Position numbers and translations under genes: made by a program. Shown in pieces: positions 13,201 to 25,417 of a stretch of DNA of 64,000 bases (position 1 is the first letter of the stretch; each line of letters starts with the position of its first letter). Source of the DNA: Clavelina lepadiformis (lineage: Eukaryota > Chordata > Ascidiacea > Aplousobranchia > Clavelinidae); assembly GCF_947623445.1 (NCBI RefSeq), contig NC_135247.1:13146501-13210500 (forward strand), read 5' to 3'. The notes beneath the pieces are model-generated. The model worked only from the letters and a program-made list of their open reading frames with translations. It did no database searches and was not told where the DNA came from.

Positions 13201-16200
13201 TTTTCTTCTTTCATTCGTTCGGCTCTCGCTTGCAATCTTCGTATCTCAAAAGACTTATTAGTTTTAAATCCTTCTCGATCTTTTCGATCAGACTTGTCTG
13301 CGTTTAATTCCGAGGACTGTAAACATATGCAAGAAATTCCGTATGAGATATCACTCAAGTATTCGTTTGCTTATTTTATCAGCATAGTTCGTACATTTTA
13401 AAAATATTGTATATGCCTAAGTAGGCTTACTTAAGCCTAAGTGGGGGTATATATTAGTAAAGGTATAACTGATGGTCGGGTGCATATTTGTAGATTTTAG
13501 GCGAATAATGTCTGCGCTGTATTTTACGTTTCTTCGATTCCTGCCCCGACATCTAGTCCAGGTTGGGAACAAACTAGTGTATAGGGTTCATGCGATGTAT
13601 ATTCCTTTTAAAAAAGCCAAGGTCATACTTATTCACATGCCACCAATATCATTTCATATTATTTACCTGCTCAATGTTTTCATCAAAACCATTTTCTTCC
13701 AAAATGTTTCCTAATTGCTTTTCCAAGGTTTGCTCTAGTAAAAACAAGTTAGGCCATTTGTCTGGATTAGCTTATAAAATGTGTTATTTGTAAAGGTTTT
13801 TATGCAAAGTGAATAGGCTACTTTAGTGGCTAATTGTACTGGTCGATGTACAGCCAATCGGGCAAAGAGGGAGGACAAGTGGGCCTATACAAAAAAGTTC
13901 TAAATTTCGTTAACAACGGTAAAGTAATTCGGTATACTGTAGGGATGGGCCGATACGAACCCAAACCCGAATAGATTCGCCGAATATCGCCTTTAGGGAA
14001 GATTCGGGCGAACACGAATACCAACAATGGCGAACCCGAATACAATATTACTTATAAATTTACTGACTTTCGTAAAAAATGATGATCTAATTTCCCGACA
14101 ATGCTAAATTAGAGTCAGTAGTATATTTACAATCAAGGTCGTTTTCCAAACGATTTTGGTTTTTCGATCATTTTTTGAACATAATTTTTTGAAAGAAAGC
14201 GATTTGTTTATCGATTTCGTCATTTTAGAAGCAAGACTTGACAACTTTTGGAGGAAATTTTATTGTTTGGTTCTAATACGAATAGATTCGGGATTCGTTC
14301 GTGTCGACCTTCATAATATTCGGGTTCGCACGAACCCGAATAATCTTCCTCGCGGCACATCCTTAGTATACTGTAATAGTGTAGGCTAATGCCGCATGCA
14401 GTACTGATGCCCACCTCAAAGTTTAAATTATAGATTAGGGATGGACTGAGGTCAGTATAGGTGCAGTCATAGGTAGGCTATAGGTCAGTATACAAATTGT
14501 AATAAATTATCACTTCAACGAGAAAAAATGTAGAAAGGACATTTGCCTGTAAAACTACTCCACTATACACTAAAAGTATCCAATCTAAGTAGCCTACGTT
14601 TTCTGCCAGCCTCACCCGGGGAAGCTATATCTTCATTGAATTGTTCAGAGTCGGATATGGCCTCTTTCATAGGTTGAGAAGCATGAGAGATAAGACTGGG
14701 AGGTAATACTATAATGCCTTTCTCTGCTAAATCTCTTTTCATGTCAGCGACAACGTTCGGTTCTAGAACATTTGCAGGTTTTTCTTCTTGATAGTCGTCG
14801 AATTCTTGAAGAAAAAAACGTGTATTTTGAATTTTTACGACCAGTGGCAGCGATAATGTGAATTAATTTACACAAAGATACGCATGTTTACAAATAAAAA
14901 TCGTGTCTTTACTTTCTGCATACGTTGCCAGATCTAGTGGCTTAATGATTATAGTTTTGTGGTCGGGAAGTGCTAAAGGTTTATCCGGGCGATCTTCTGT
15001 ATCTGTTTTATGGAAATTTTTTGACGCACTATCGTCATCGGAAGGAAGGCTATCACTGAATGGTTCCTGTTTGCTGCTTCCACCTTAATGTTTTTGTTGT
15101 AAGGTTATTTTTAATACTAAATAAGTAGGCCTGCCTTAGAAATATGACCATTATTTAAAATTGCAAAACATGGTTAGGCTATGTCTAATAAACTCGTAGG
15201 CCTAACTAAAAGTTAACGTTTTCAGGTAAAGCCTATGCATATAAAAACAAAAGCGATAAAAAATACCTTGGTTTTGTGCTGATGAAGTCGGTTCAATATC
15301 AGAAACATTCTTATCTGCCTGAAGAATCGTGAAGTTTTCTTCATCCGGTCTTTCATTCACAGTTTCAACTTCAACACTGATCTCTTCTTGTCCATGCTCC
15401 GATTCTTTCTTTTGTTCTTCCCTGTTTTGTATGACTTCCTTAACTTTTTCTTGCTGAACCTCAGAAACTCTGGTCGAGAGCGATTGCTGATGTTCTTGCT
15501 TTGTTATCGTTGTTTTTGGTAATACAGTTTGATTCACAAGTTTTGGTACAATTTTACGAGGTGTCGCTAATAACTTGACATTTGTCTGTGTTGATAGCTT
15601 TTTTCTTTTTGGAACTTTTGCGGAAACGTCTGTCTCAATAACTACTTCGTCTTTTACAACCGGTAAATCTAAGACCTGATTGAAAGTGGCAATTGGTTAT
15701 ATTTCACCCGTGAAGCTAAGTTAATAGTTTAGTGTCAAAAGCATGACTTAAATGTATACATTATTGCCTACGTACGTGAATTCATCAGTAACTTAATAGT
15801 TGTAGGCTAATGCAAGTAGCCTACATATAAATGACATAAGTGCTCAATTCACCTGTTCAGCTTCGGCATTGCGTAATTCGGAGCTGGCGGGCGTAAAGAA
15901 TGCTTTTGCCGCGGGTCCACTTTTACTTTTTGCATTGGAAACTGCTAGAGATGCAGAACCTTTCCACACTAGTTTTACTTCTTCAGTGGAACGTTTTTCA
16001 TCATCTTCTTGAACCTCATATGTTAATGTTTTTTGAGCAACATTCACCGGATCAGCGGCTTGTATTTCCGATTCTTGACTCGTATCTTCAGTCACAGATT
16101 CTTCTGGTTTTCTATGTATGAAAAGATTTGTTGTGAAATGTACAATTGGTATTATTTTTTCTAGTTTCAAACCCTCCGTTTGCTGCGTATCTTTGTTAAA

Positions 16201-16600
16201 AGTATTAGCAATCCCTTAAATATTGAACCTTAAAAATGTTCAAAAGCAACGCAAAAGTTTGCCATAAATGTCATTATCTAAAGAAAGTAGTTATAGCTGT
16301 GTGTATAGTTATAGCTGAAGTTTTGTAAAGTAAAATTTTGCATTTAATCATTCGGACATTTTATTTCCGTGGTTAGGAATGTGCTTATTAGAAAAACAAT
16401 ACGTGCAGTAGCCTAATGATCAGATTGTGGTGGAACATTTTAAAACGTTTGTTAGATAACATCAACATATGCTTTCAGTTAACTCACATTTGTGTCGCAG
16501 TCTTTTCCTTGTCGCCACTTCCGGCAACAGCGTGTTTAAATTCTCCAATGAATAATGATCGTCCATATGTTTTTTTCGGATACATGGTACCAGAAAGCAT
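10281..16600 (-). CDS. Unrecognised ~907-residue polar protein with C-terminal membrane segment
   Basis: Sixteen exons (16488-16600, 15853-16111, 15267-15675, 14913-15083, 14616-14804, 13667-13734, 13002-13316, 12778-12911, 12416-12522, 12057-12168, 11593-11755, 11207-11373, 11040-11123, 10799-10967, 10555-10676, 10281-10422) keep phase at every junction and give about 907 residues. The protein is mostly charged and low in complexity: Glu/Lys/Gln-rich to about 310, a basic helical patch near 420-445 (RRLQARAERMKEEKRR), and acidic Ser/Asp tracts near 540-620. It closes with a hydrophobic segment (about 880-904, FLWIFIPTLLCTISLLTAIL) three residues from the stop, so it looks tail-anchored, facing the cytosol or nucleus. 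I do not recognise the family. Weak points are the acceptor of exon 12778-12911 (pyrimidine-poor) and the last exon. Exon 12057-12168 would meet a stop if its GTAAAT donor were not used. A hAT element lies in the intron at 13735-14615. Confidence 0.75.
13940..14365. mobile_element. Non-autonomous hAT element in an intron
   Basis: A 426-bp element with ends TAGGGATG and CATCCTTA, flanked by a perfect 8-bp duplication GTATACTG (13932-13939 and 14366-14373). Inside both ends are repeated CGAACCCGAA-type blocks in inverted arrangement. No transposase is encoded. It sits in the intron between exons 14616-14804 and 13667-13734 of the tail-anchored-protein gene. Confidence 0.9.
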
Positions 16601-17679
16601 GTCCACAAATGGAGTGACGCTTAGCTGACGTGGTTAGAAAACTAAATTCTATTTTGCGTCATTTCCTTTTTTCCAAGTAAACCATCTAAATCTGGCTGCA
16701 GCTTCACGGCGACAGCGCTACAGCTACTGCCGAGAGAAAAGATTTGATATCTTGAGGATTTTAACGTATCGTAATTCCCTATTTTTCTCTACCGACACCC
16801 AATTGTCCTTATTTACTACAGTCTATTATTTATTTACCCAATTGTCCCAATTTACTACAGTCCAGTTTCAATTTGTAATAAAAAATAGTGACATAAAAGA
16901 ACTTTCTCAAATAACACAGAATGTGTGATACATATTGTAAACGTTCTCCGCCATTTGACACTCTGTTGATCTGTTAATTGGATTTCTATTGTGTCAGATC
17001 TTTCACAAACTATCATCCGTGAAGTCACCTGTTCTTTAAAAAAGCTCGCCAGCGTATCTACTGTTTTTAATAAATTTAATTTTCCAGTAATTAAAACATT
17101 GTATGGTTGAAAATATACTGTACCTTGATCGCTTTAAACAGCCGGGCATATTACTGTAACTGACGAAAAACAACTGTCACAAGCGAAAACTTTCATTGCA
17201 CATTTGATGTTATTGCATAATTACGTTAAAATAAATCAAACGATACAAATCCGTAAAACTAATGAAATTTTTACTTTAATTTCAAATAAAATCACAAACA
17301 TTTAATATATATGAATCCTGATTTTATATATATCTATATAAAAGAGACTTTGTAGAAGATCAGACGGGAGAAAATACGACAGATGAGAAAAACATTAGTT
17401 TGATGCTTATTATCATTTTTATAAAACCAAAGTTACATCACTAAGTAGAAAGTATCTAACCTGATGCTTAACCATGGCATGATTCTAAAACACGCAACTA
17501 TGAAAAACAAAAAATGCTATGATTACACTTCAGAAAACATCAACTGGCAGTTAATTGCATCAGACTAACAAATAATAATTTCTTAAGGATAAATAATTTC
17601 TTACAGCTGTATATGAATTTATGCAGAAAATTATAAGTAATTGATTCTATAAGTATTTCACATTCAATTCAAACAAAAA
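16601..17679. other. Intergenic region between two minus-strand genes
   Basis: It must hold the 5' flank of the tail-anchored-protein gene and the 3' flank of the dehydrogenase gene. A partial direct repeat of CCAATTGTCC and TTTACTACAGTC occurs twice near 16798-16863. Nothing else is supportable. Confidence 0.5.
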
Positions 17680-20600
17680 TCACAATTGAGGATCCATGAT
17701 AATTTTGCAAGCGTTGCCAGAGAGCAAAGCTTTAAAAGCTTCTTCAAATTTGGAGATGGGAAGTTGATGTGATACGACAGGAAGTGGATCAACCTAAAGG
17801 GCAACACCACATCTATGAACTGTACTGTCAATCTAGACTCTAGTCTAGAGGATATATTTTTACAACAACATACCTTTCCATCAGCAATAAGCTTCTCACA
17901 TTCCTCCCAGGTGTGAAATATCCTGCGCCCATGAACAGTATTTAAATTAAGAGATTTAAAAAGTATATCCTGTAGGACGTTCTCAACATGTAGCGGTTTC
18001 TTAGGAAGGCCAACAAGTGTAATCCTTCCACCCTAATTACGTGAAAATATTAGTTTTAAAATCTACAAGCTTAGAACAGCGTGTATGAAAGCGACCAATG
18101 AGAAGTTACCTGAACTTAAAGTACGAAGATAAATTCATACCTTTCTAAGATATGAGAAGCATCCATTGAGCATTGATGCAGCACCGCTAGCTTCACAAAT
18201 ACGACCAATTCCAACCCCTGAAGTTATTTTCATGATTTCTTCTTTCACTTTCTGACTCCCACCTTCTTTCGAGTTGAAAGTCTCGTTAGCACCCATTTTT
18301 CTAGCCAAGTCAAGTCTCTCTTCAAGTACATCGACAGCAAACACTTTTGTTGCTCCTGTTCGGAAAAATGTGATTCATACTGGTCAGCTTCACAGTTACG
18401 TTTTAGAATTTATGGTTCTCATACGAATATAAAACAAACCCAGTACAGTACAACACAGCACAGCATAGTTCTCTCAAATACAGGCATGATATAATCAAGC
18501 AATACAGTGAAATGAACGCAGTGAAAGCTCAGTAACTCAACCTCACTTAAGTCAAAGTAACTTCACTGGTCCTTGCAAATTGTCTGTAGAAGTACTGTAC
18601 TGGTAAACAACTTAACGTATTTCTTTTAGCTTGTAACTTCAATCACTGTCTTTCAGCACCAATGCGTGAGCGGTGTTCATTATATCATATCATACCATAC
18701 CATTAGTTAAAACTTGGTTGTGTCATAACAAAGTGGTCACAGCTGTCTTTACATGCATATAACTGAGTTCTGAAGTTCAATTAGTTGTGATGTTCACAAA
18801 ATATCAGCATAGAGTCAAGTCTTATTTTAATGATAATTTTCCACCTGGTTTGGATAATTCTAAGGAATTTGATAGACCCCTTCAGCTTCAAGTCAATAAG
18901 CTTCCACTGCCTTAACAAAACAGCACAAACTTAGAACTAGTTTACCAAGAGCTTTTGCGCAAGAAACAGCAAAGAGGCCAACTGGTCCACACCCAATTAC
19001 TAGCACCGCTTCTCCATCAACTTCCAACCGCTCAATTGCGTTATGAGCAACGCCCATTGGCTCTAGCAAGACAGCTGCAACGTCACTTATGCCATATTGC
19101 AACCGATAACAGTACCTTTAAAGTGTTAAGAAAGCATGATCAATAAGCATATATGAAGAATTATTTACAATCTCAACCTACTTCTCACTTGGTATAGCTA
19201 GAAGTGTAAAACTAATTGCTAGTATTAATAATAATTATACTAGTGACAGTAATTAACAGAGCACAGGTTACTTCTCGGAAACAACGGAATATTCACAACA
19301 ACCTCCGTGAATGGTACCCTTCCCATGACCGTACTGATTCAAGCTGGCACAAATATCACCACGATCTTCCTGCAATGTAGTACAGAGCACTTTCATAGTG
19401 ATTAGCGACTAGTCACTTTCACATTGGTTTACTGAAATACGGTATTCAATCAAATTAAAGCAAAATCTAGGAACAACCAATTCTTGGTGTGTTTCACAAC
19501 TGGTAGAAACTTTCAAAAAATGTTTCTCAAAGTATTAAGCATCAACTTTTGTCTAAAATAAAAAACAATAATAAAATAATGATATATATCTATGTTTGTT
19601 AAATGATAACTGTTTTGCTTACACTATGCTGAAGAGCACTTGAGTAAGCTCATAAACAATTTGTTCACAGCAAACTTTATTCAATTTGTAATTTATTAAA
19701 AATAAAGCTTTCAAAGATAGTAGCTGCAATTTTTATTGTGACATTAAACATTTGTCAGTAACAAAATATATAACAAATAGTGTTTAATACTTCCGCAATT
19801 TTCAAACAACTCATTTCGCAATAATTTTTAACACTTATTATAATCTCAATTAAACATGATTTATGGGACAAAATGTGCCTATGTGTAAAATGTGAACTGT
19901 TTACTTTGTGATTTATTTGATACAAAATTACGGGAAATATGAAAAATTAATTATTTGTGGTATGTTAGGTATTTTACCTTTACAGATGAAAAAGATCCAT
20001 ACAAGCAGACTTTTTAAGTAGTAAAACATTCAAACTTTCAAGAAAAACATAAATTTTCTTTGAACAAATACAATAGGACTAAGAAAGTTTAAAAGAAGCA
20101 ACATTTCAATGAATGTCATTTTACAGTTTCAGTACAAATCATTGATGAAGTAAAAAATCGGTTATGAAATGTCAAGGTTACACACAGCTGGGAATAAAAT
20201 GTTAGAAATGATCAGTAAAGCTAATACACATCAACAGAAGAATGGCTATGACAAAATGCATTACATTCATGTTCCACTTAAACAATTTCTATGCATTTAT
20301 TACTGAAAAAAATATATGTATACCTCATTACAAAACTGAAATTTTAAACAACGGTTTTACTTGCTATTAACCACTGATACCTTGCATTGAAAGCACTTTC
20401 CACAAAAGAAATGATTTTCAACTGCTATTCGATCCCCAACGTTCAAATTTTTCACATCCGGACCTTTTCTCACAACAATGCCCGTTGCCTCATGTCCTGC
20501 ATTCAAACTTAAAACTTTTTGACAGTCTGTATGTACTTGTTGTTTGAAAAGTTAGACCAGGTATGAAATGAACCTCAACAGAAGTAATACATATAACCAA

Positions 20601-21516
20601 ATATTTTTATAATTTTTTAAGTAATTTGCTGTAATTTTGCCCTAACAGTTTCAAGAAAAGAACTATTATATTTGTACAAATTCTAAATACTGTATTAATT
20701 CTAAATACTCAGTAGCTGAGTGGTTTGTGCACTGGCCTCACAATAAATGTGGCTCGTGTTCCATGTTCGAAACCCAGTGGCACTAAACAGACTTTATGAT
20801 GCCCTTGGGCAAGGAATTAACAACCCTTGCTCCTGTTCAATGGATCTGGTGAACAGTCCTAAATTCGAGCAATACTATATAAAAAATCAAAAAACATAAA
20901 TAAAAAATGTGTGACAATCGGAACTTTCACGAAGGCTAGCTCGGTAACCAGGGCTCAAGCAATGAGAAATCATCGCCGGGTTTAAGTTGTGCCAAGACTT
21001 TCCTTAGTCGGAGAATAAAGATTATCATACCATACCAAAGATACAGGTTTATATACATGTTACATGCAATGTGTACTACAAACATGACAAATTTGAGTTT
21101 AAATTGGGTATTTTAAAATATATATAATATATATTGAAAATTATGGTTTTACAAAAAAACATATTGTAAATACATATAAATTTGATAAAACTTACCGGGT
21201 ATAAACGGTAGAGCAGCAATAACTTTTGCAGTTTCATTCCACATATACAGATTAATGTCAGAGCCACAAATTGCTACCTGGATGTCACAATAACTTTTGC
21301 AAATTTTATGGTAGGTTACAATTTTTAAAACTAAATATTATAAAATATTAAAAACAGTATCAGAAACTGCTTTCTTCACATTTCAAACTGCACCTTTTTA
21401 ATCTTTATAAGCACCTCATCGTTTACAGGAAAAGGAGTTTGAATTTTCATGCACTGATATCCTTTACTTGCGGTAGTTTTCTGCAAGCAAACCATCTCTT
21501 TTGGTATATCCTCCAT
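17680..21516 (-). CDS. Zinc-dependent medium-chain dehydrogenase, L-threonine 3-dehydrogenase-like
   Basis: Eight exons (21394-21516, 21196-21277, 20381-20496, 19272-19369, 18946-19115, 18141-18355, 17874-18032, 17680-17793) join in phase to 358 residues, the usual MDR length. The catalytic zinc ligands fit C45 (CGSD), H70 and E71 (GHEATG). The structural zinc loop is C100, C103, C106 and C114. The nucleotide fold has GCGPVG at 181-186, followed by an acidic D in FAVDVLEERL, which favours NAD. The sequence around C45 (CGSDINLYMWNE) and TVHGRRIFHTW near the C-terminus resemble bacterial-type L-threonine 3-dehydrogenase more than sorbitol dehydrogenase. It would oxidise a polyol or the threonine hydroxyl; the exact substrate cannot be read from sequence. 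No signal peptide is seen. The many introns and resident base composition argue against contamination. A SINE occupies the second intron. Confidence 0.9.
20705..21035 (+). mobile_element. tRNA-derived SINE, copy 1 (in dehydrogenase intron)
   Basis: The head has polymerase III boxes: A box TAGCTGAGTGG (20713-20723) and B box GTTCGAAACCC (20765-20775). A body follows with GCCCTTGGGCAAGG and GAACAGTCC, then GCTCGGTAACCAGGGCTCAAGC and a tail ending AATAAAGATTAT. The same order of blocks recurs at 49768-50063, which confirms a dispersed family. Confidence 0.8.
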
Positions 21517-22515
21517 AGCAGAAAATTAGATTTTCAGTCAAATATGAAGTGCAAAACTACTACAGTAGTAGTAAAACTAATTTTCTGTAATTATGTATAC
21601 TTCATATATGTAATCATATAAAATGTAGCTAACATACGTGTTACACTTAACTCATTAATACACGTTTCCAAACCACAGTAAATGGTAATAATTTATAACA
21701 AGGTATAATCTTATCTCTAAGCTAAACACAGTTACATTATATGAATATCAATATGGTATTACGTATTACTACCTTAATTACATTATGTATTACAACCGTA
21801 CGTATTACTATCTTAAAAATATTTTATAATACTACTAAAATATTGGTTTAGAATATTTAATGGTGATGTATTTGCAATGCAGTATCTGATAATTATCAGA
21901 GGGTGACAAAGCACAAATGTCACTCATAAACTTTTGTGTTTTTAATCTCAAAAATCTATGTATTTATAAGCGGCTTATTCACATCTATATGAATTGCCTC
22001 CAACTAGTGTAATTTCATTACAAATTTGATTTTCAAATAATTTTTACATCTCGAGTCAAGTATAATGTATGGTACACAAGCCAGTAGTTAGCACATTTCT
22101 TATTAGAAATTTATTTCGTTTGGTTATTTTGCTTGCAATAGACAATAATGACGACCATGACACAAACTGTGAATATATTTTATAATTATTTGCCACCTAT
22201 TTCTATGATGCTGAACAATTTTGTTTAATTTTTACCTCTTAATTAACATATCCTTATCTCACCGTTCACATACAATATTTTTAAAATGCAAAAATGTGCT
22301 TAAAACATGACACTCATGCATGCTACAGTTCTAATAAGTGATCATAAAAGCTAAGAAAATAAACTTATACATGTTTGTTTACTATTGTATACTAAAAGTA
22401 GATGTGGCCAACTTTCAAGAAGAAAGCTGTTAATTTGGAGGTGACTTCTTGTTTGTGGCGCTAATCAATCATAGTTTTAGAGAAAAGCAAGGTACACTAT
22501 AGGGTTTAAGGGTTA
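21517..22515. other. Intergenic region upstream of the dehydrogenase
   Basis: AT-rich. Contains loosely repeated TACGTATTACTA and ATTATGTATTAC words at 21760-21830. I see no gene or recognisable element. Confidence 0.5.
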
Positions 22516-22720
22516 CCATATTTTCGTGGCCTAAAATCCGGACACTCTTTAGTGCCCACTAGCGGTTTTTAAAAATGAGGTATGAACACATTGTCTGTCA
22601 ATTTGACGTCACAGTAGCAATGCTTTGCCTATCCATTGTATACCGGAGTGGATTTTTGAACATAGTGTCGTGAAGTCACTAGGCTATTGGGCTATTTCTG
22701 ATTTGATCTCTAGGCTAGGG
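22516..22720. repeat. Inverted repeat A, left arm
   Basis: About 200 bp beginning AGGGTTACCATATTTT and including CCGGACACTC and GCCCACTAGCGG. The reverse complement occurs at 24178-24383 with few differences. The AGGGTTxCCATA terminus resembles hAT-type ends. Confidence 0.8.
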
Positions 22721-22755
22721 TTAGGCTATGGTGATCTCTAGGCTAGGCCGCTAGT

Positions 22756-22957
22756 AGGGTTGCCATACCGTCCGGAAAATTCCGGACATATCCGGAATGT
22801 AGGGTTAAATTTTGCGTCCGGGAGGAATTTAAAAAAATGCTCAAATGTCCGGAATTTTATGATGGGCGTTTTGGGGGAATTAGAATTGCGGGAATAATCC
22901 TGTAAATCAGGGGTGTCCAACACGTGGCACGCGACGTGTCTGAGTTGGACACACCTG
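22756..22957. repeat. Inverted repeat B, left arm, with a 50-bp insertion
   Basis: Begins AGGGTTGCCATACCGTCCGG and runs through GAATTTTATGATGGGCGTTT. Its reverse complement lies at about 24398-24585. The inner end contains a small insertion (22908-22957), annotated separately. Confidence 0.8.
22908..22957. mobile_element. 50-bp miniature hAT-type insertion
   Basis: A near-palindrome with ends CAGGGGTGTCCAAC and GTTGGACACACCTG. It is flanked by a perfect 8-bp duplication CTGTAAAT (22900-22907 and 22958-22965). Only the two termini and about 20 bp between them remain. Confidence 0.75.
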
Positions 22958-23519
22958 CTGTAAATTATGTTTAACTTTAAACATTATACATGTCTTTTGG
23001 TGTTCCATGGGCTATTATCTCACTTACTACTTTGATATTAATGCCTTGGACGTTATCTTTGCTGGTATCATTTTACTGCATCTGCAATCGTACTGTGCAC
23101 ACTGCCAATCCAGAACATTGTTATTTCGTACCGTGTGCATTTTTTTTTACTACAAGGTTGTACGGAATTATGATGTAACAGAGAGTTTTCCTTATCAATG
23201 ATGTTTACCACTTAGAACTTTCTGGAGCTTTGGAACTTTCTTGAACTTATTGACCGTTGTGCTGAATCAGAATTGGTTAGATATAGATCACATGCTGCGA
23301 AAATTACTAGAACATTCCAACAGTCTATAAAAGCAGGCGATTTCGCACATATAATCAGAGATTTACTTAAAATGTCATAGAGGAGGAAGCCTAGTGATTT
23401 ACTTAAAATGTCAGGAACCATTTGGTTCAGTTATTCTGGTGGCTAATTACTTTGTTTTTTAGATTATGCATTTTTAGTTAGGTTGTATTTATTGTTAATA
23501 AAATAAGATATTATTTCAA

Positions 23520-23993
23520 ATGGCTAATTCTAAACGAAAGTGCGCATTCACTAACGAAATGCAAAAAAAACATCCATGTTTTAGAAAAGGCAGGAATGAT
23601 TATGAGGCAGAATGCTTGGTTTGCACGTCAGGAACCTATATATCTGTCGTGCACAAAGGTAATGGTGATTTAAACACACATCTGGAATCGGAAAAACATC
23701 GCAAAGCAGTAAGAGGGGCTGTTGCATCAACGAAAATGACAAATTATTTTGTTACAGCAGGAAGCAAATGCGAAGATGAAATCACTGCCGCAGAAGGCAC
23801 TCTTGCATTTCACGCTGTTAAGCAACATCATAGCTTTTTGTCCATGGACTGTACATCTGTTTTACTTAAAAAGATTTTCCCTGATTCTAATGTAGCGAAG
23901 AAGTTTAGTAGTGGCCGCACAAAAACAGAAAAAGTTGTTACTAGCGTACTTGCGCAATATTCTATTGATGCTGTTCTGAAAAGTTTTGTTTAA
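23520..23993 (+). pseudogene. Truncated hAT-family ORF with BED-type zinc finger
   Basis: A 157-residue open frame. A basic start (NSKRKC) leads to a C2HH finger with C32, C35, H54 and H60. After that come TKMTNYF (residues 91-97) and a segment containing EGTLAFHAVKQHHSF, SMDCTS, KKFSSGRTKTEKVV and NVLA-like SVLAQYSID. This order matches the N-terminal region of animal hAT-like transposases with a BED/TTF-type finger. The protein then stops at 23991-23993, and the catalytic RNase H-like core and C-terminal dimerisation domain are absent. It lies between the arms of the inverted repeats. A full transposase would be several times longer, so this is a truncated source gene or a finger-only derivative. 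Confidence 0.75.
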
Positions 23994-24177
23994 TAAATAA
24001 AAATAAGTTTTATAATTCATTATTTTAGTTTTTCTTGGTGTCTTACTACTTTAGTTGTCCCTGACGATAGGAATCCAAAATAGTTTCATACTCCTAGTAA
24101 AATATGAACCACATTTGTCTGATAAGGCTCGTTGCTCTGAAGCTTCCCGTTTTTTAAGCACAAAAATATAGTATGCC

Positions 24178-24383
24178 TGACCAGAGGTCAAATCAGAGAT
24201 GGCCCAAAAGCCTAGTGAATTCACGACACTCTGTTCAAAAATCCACTCGGTTATACAATGGATAGGCAAAGCATTGCTATTGTGACGTCATATTGACAGA
24301 CAATGTGTTCATTTTAAAAACCGCTAGTGGGCACTAAAGAGTGTCCGGATTTTAGGCCACTAAAATATGGTAACCCTACGCTA
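24178..24383. repeat. Inverted repeat A, right arm
   Basis: Reverse complement of 22516-22720: it ends AAAATATGGTAACCCT and contains CCGCTAGTGGGC and GAGTGTCCGG. No matching 8-bp target duplication was found outside the two A arms. Confidence 0.8.
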
Positions 24384-24397
24384 GGGTCTAGGTCAGA

Positions 24398-24585
24398 CTC
24401 ATCGCGTGCCACGTGTTGGACACCTCTGATTTACAGGATTATTCCCGCAATTCTAATTCCCCCAAAACGCCCATCATAAAATTCCGGACATTTGAGCATT
24501 TTTTTAAATTCCTCCCGGACGCAAAATTTAACCCTACATTCCGGACATGTCCGGAATTTTCCGGACGGTATGGCAACCCGACTAA
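24398..24585. repeat. Inverted repeat B, right arm, with half of the 50-bp insertion
   Basis: Reverse complement of the B arm at 22756-22957, ending GTCCGGACGGTATGGCAACC (approximate). At its inner end it keeps one terminus of the 50-bp insertion (GTTGGACACCTCTG, then ATTTACAG), but the insertion is cut off near 24398. Confidence 0.75.
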
Positions 24586-25417
24586 ATCCCAGCTACTCAA
24601 ATTGTGACGTCATCTGGTTGTGAATTAGAAGCTAGTGGCAGCCATTATTAATTTCCAGGAAGTTTTTCAGTCAGGAATTTTTTTACAGGTTCTTGTGGCT
24701 GGTAATTCCCCATTGTCAAACGTGAAGACCACTTTTGATTTAAGAGTGTAACTTGCTTAATTTACCTGTTGAATTAATTATCTGACTCTGTAGTTGCGTG
24801 CGGTTAGAATACTTTAACCTTTTGTCAGCCGAACAGTTTTAATATTAAAACAGAAATAGTTTACAAGAAAAGGTTTGATTATAGGTGCTGTATACTTTCT
24901 CAATATTACGAATAACCAAGAACATAAGCAATACTATTGTTTATAAGATGTCTATCGATTTGCAATTACCATGACTAGCTCAGACAGCTCATTTGTTGAT
25001 TTCGATGATTCACTAAGTTGGTTCTAGCCACATACTTCAAACTAACCACAACGAAATAAGCAGAATTATAGCACACAGAGTCCCTCTCTCTGCTATAGGA
25101 AAGGTTATTCGTTTTTTTTTCAAAATAATAAATTGACTGGAAACAAGCGACTTATACTAACTTACTCTCAAAATGTTCGATCTCCCCATTCAAACTTTTT
25201 TGTGGGAAATCTTCATTCCGATCAACAAACAGTTGTTTCTAAGGTTTCACTTTTAATCGACGTGTAAGCTTTATTTATTTTTCGCTAAGCAGGCCTACTA
25301 GTTACAACACGGTACATAAACTTGTTTTTAGGCTATTTCAACACAAGATGTGTATTGGTATAGTAGTAAAAGCGGCATCCGTGCCTGATAACCAACTGCG
25401 TAGACGTTTTTGTAAAT

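Noticed and set aside
24051..24607. Frames within the right inverted-repeat arms
   Set aside because: They mirror frames in the left arms and contain only repeat sequence.
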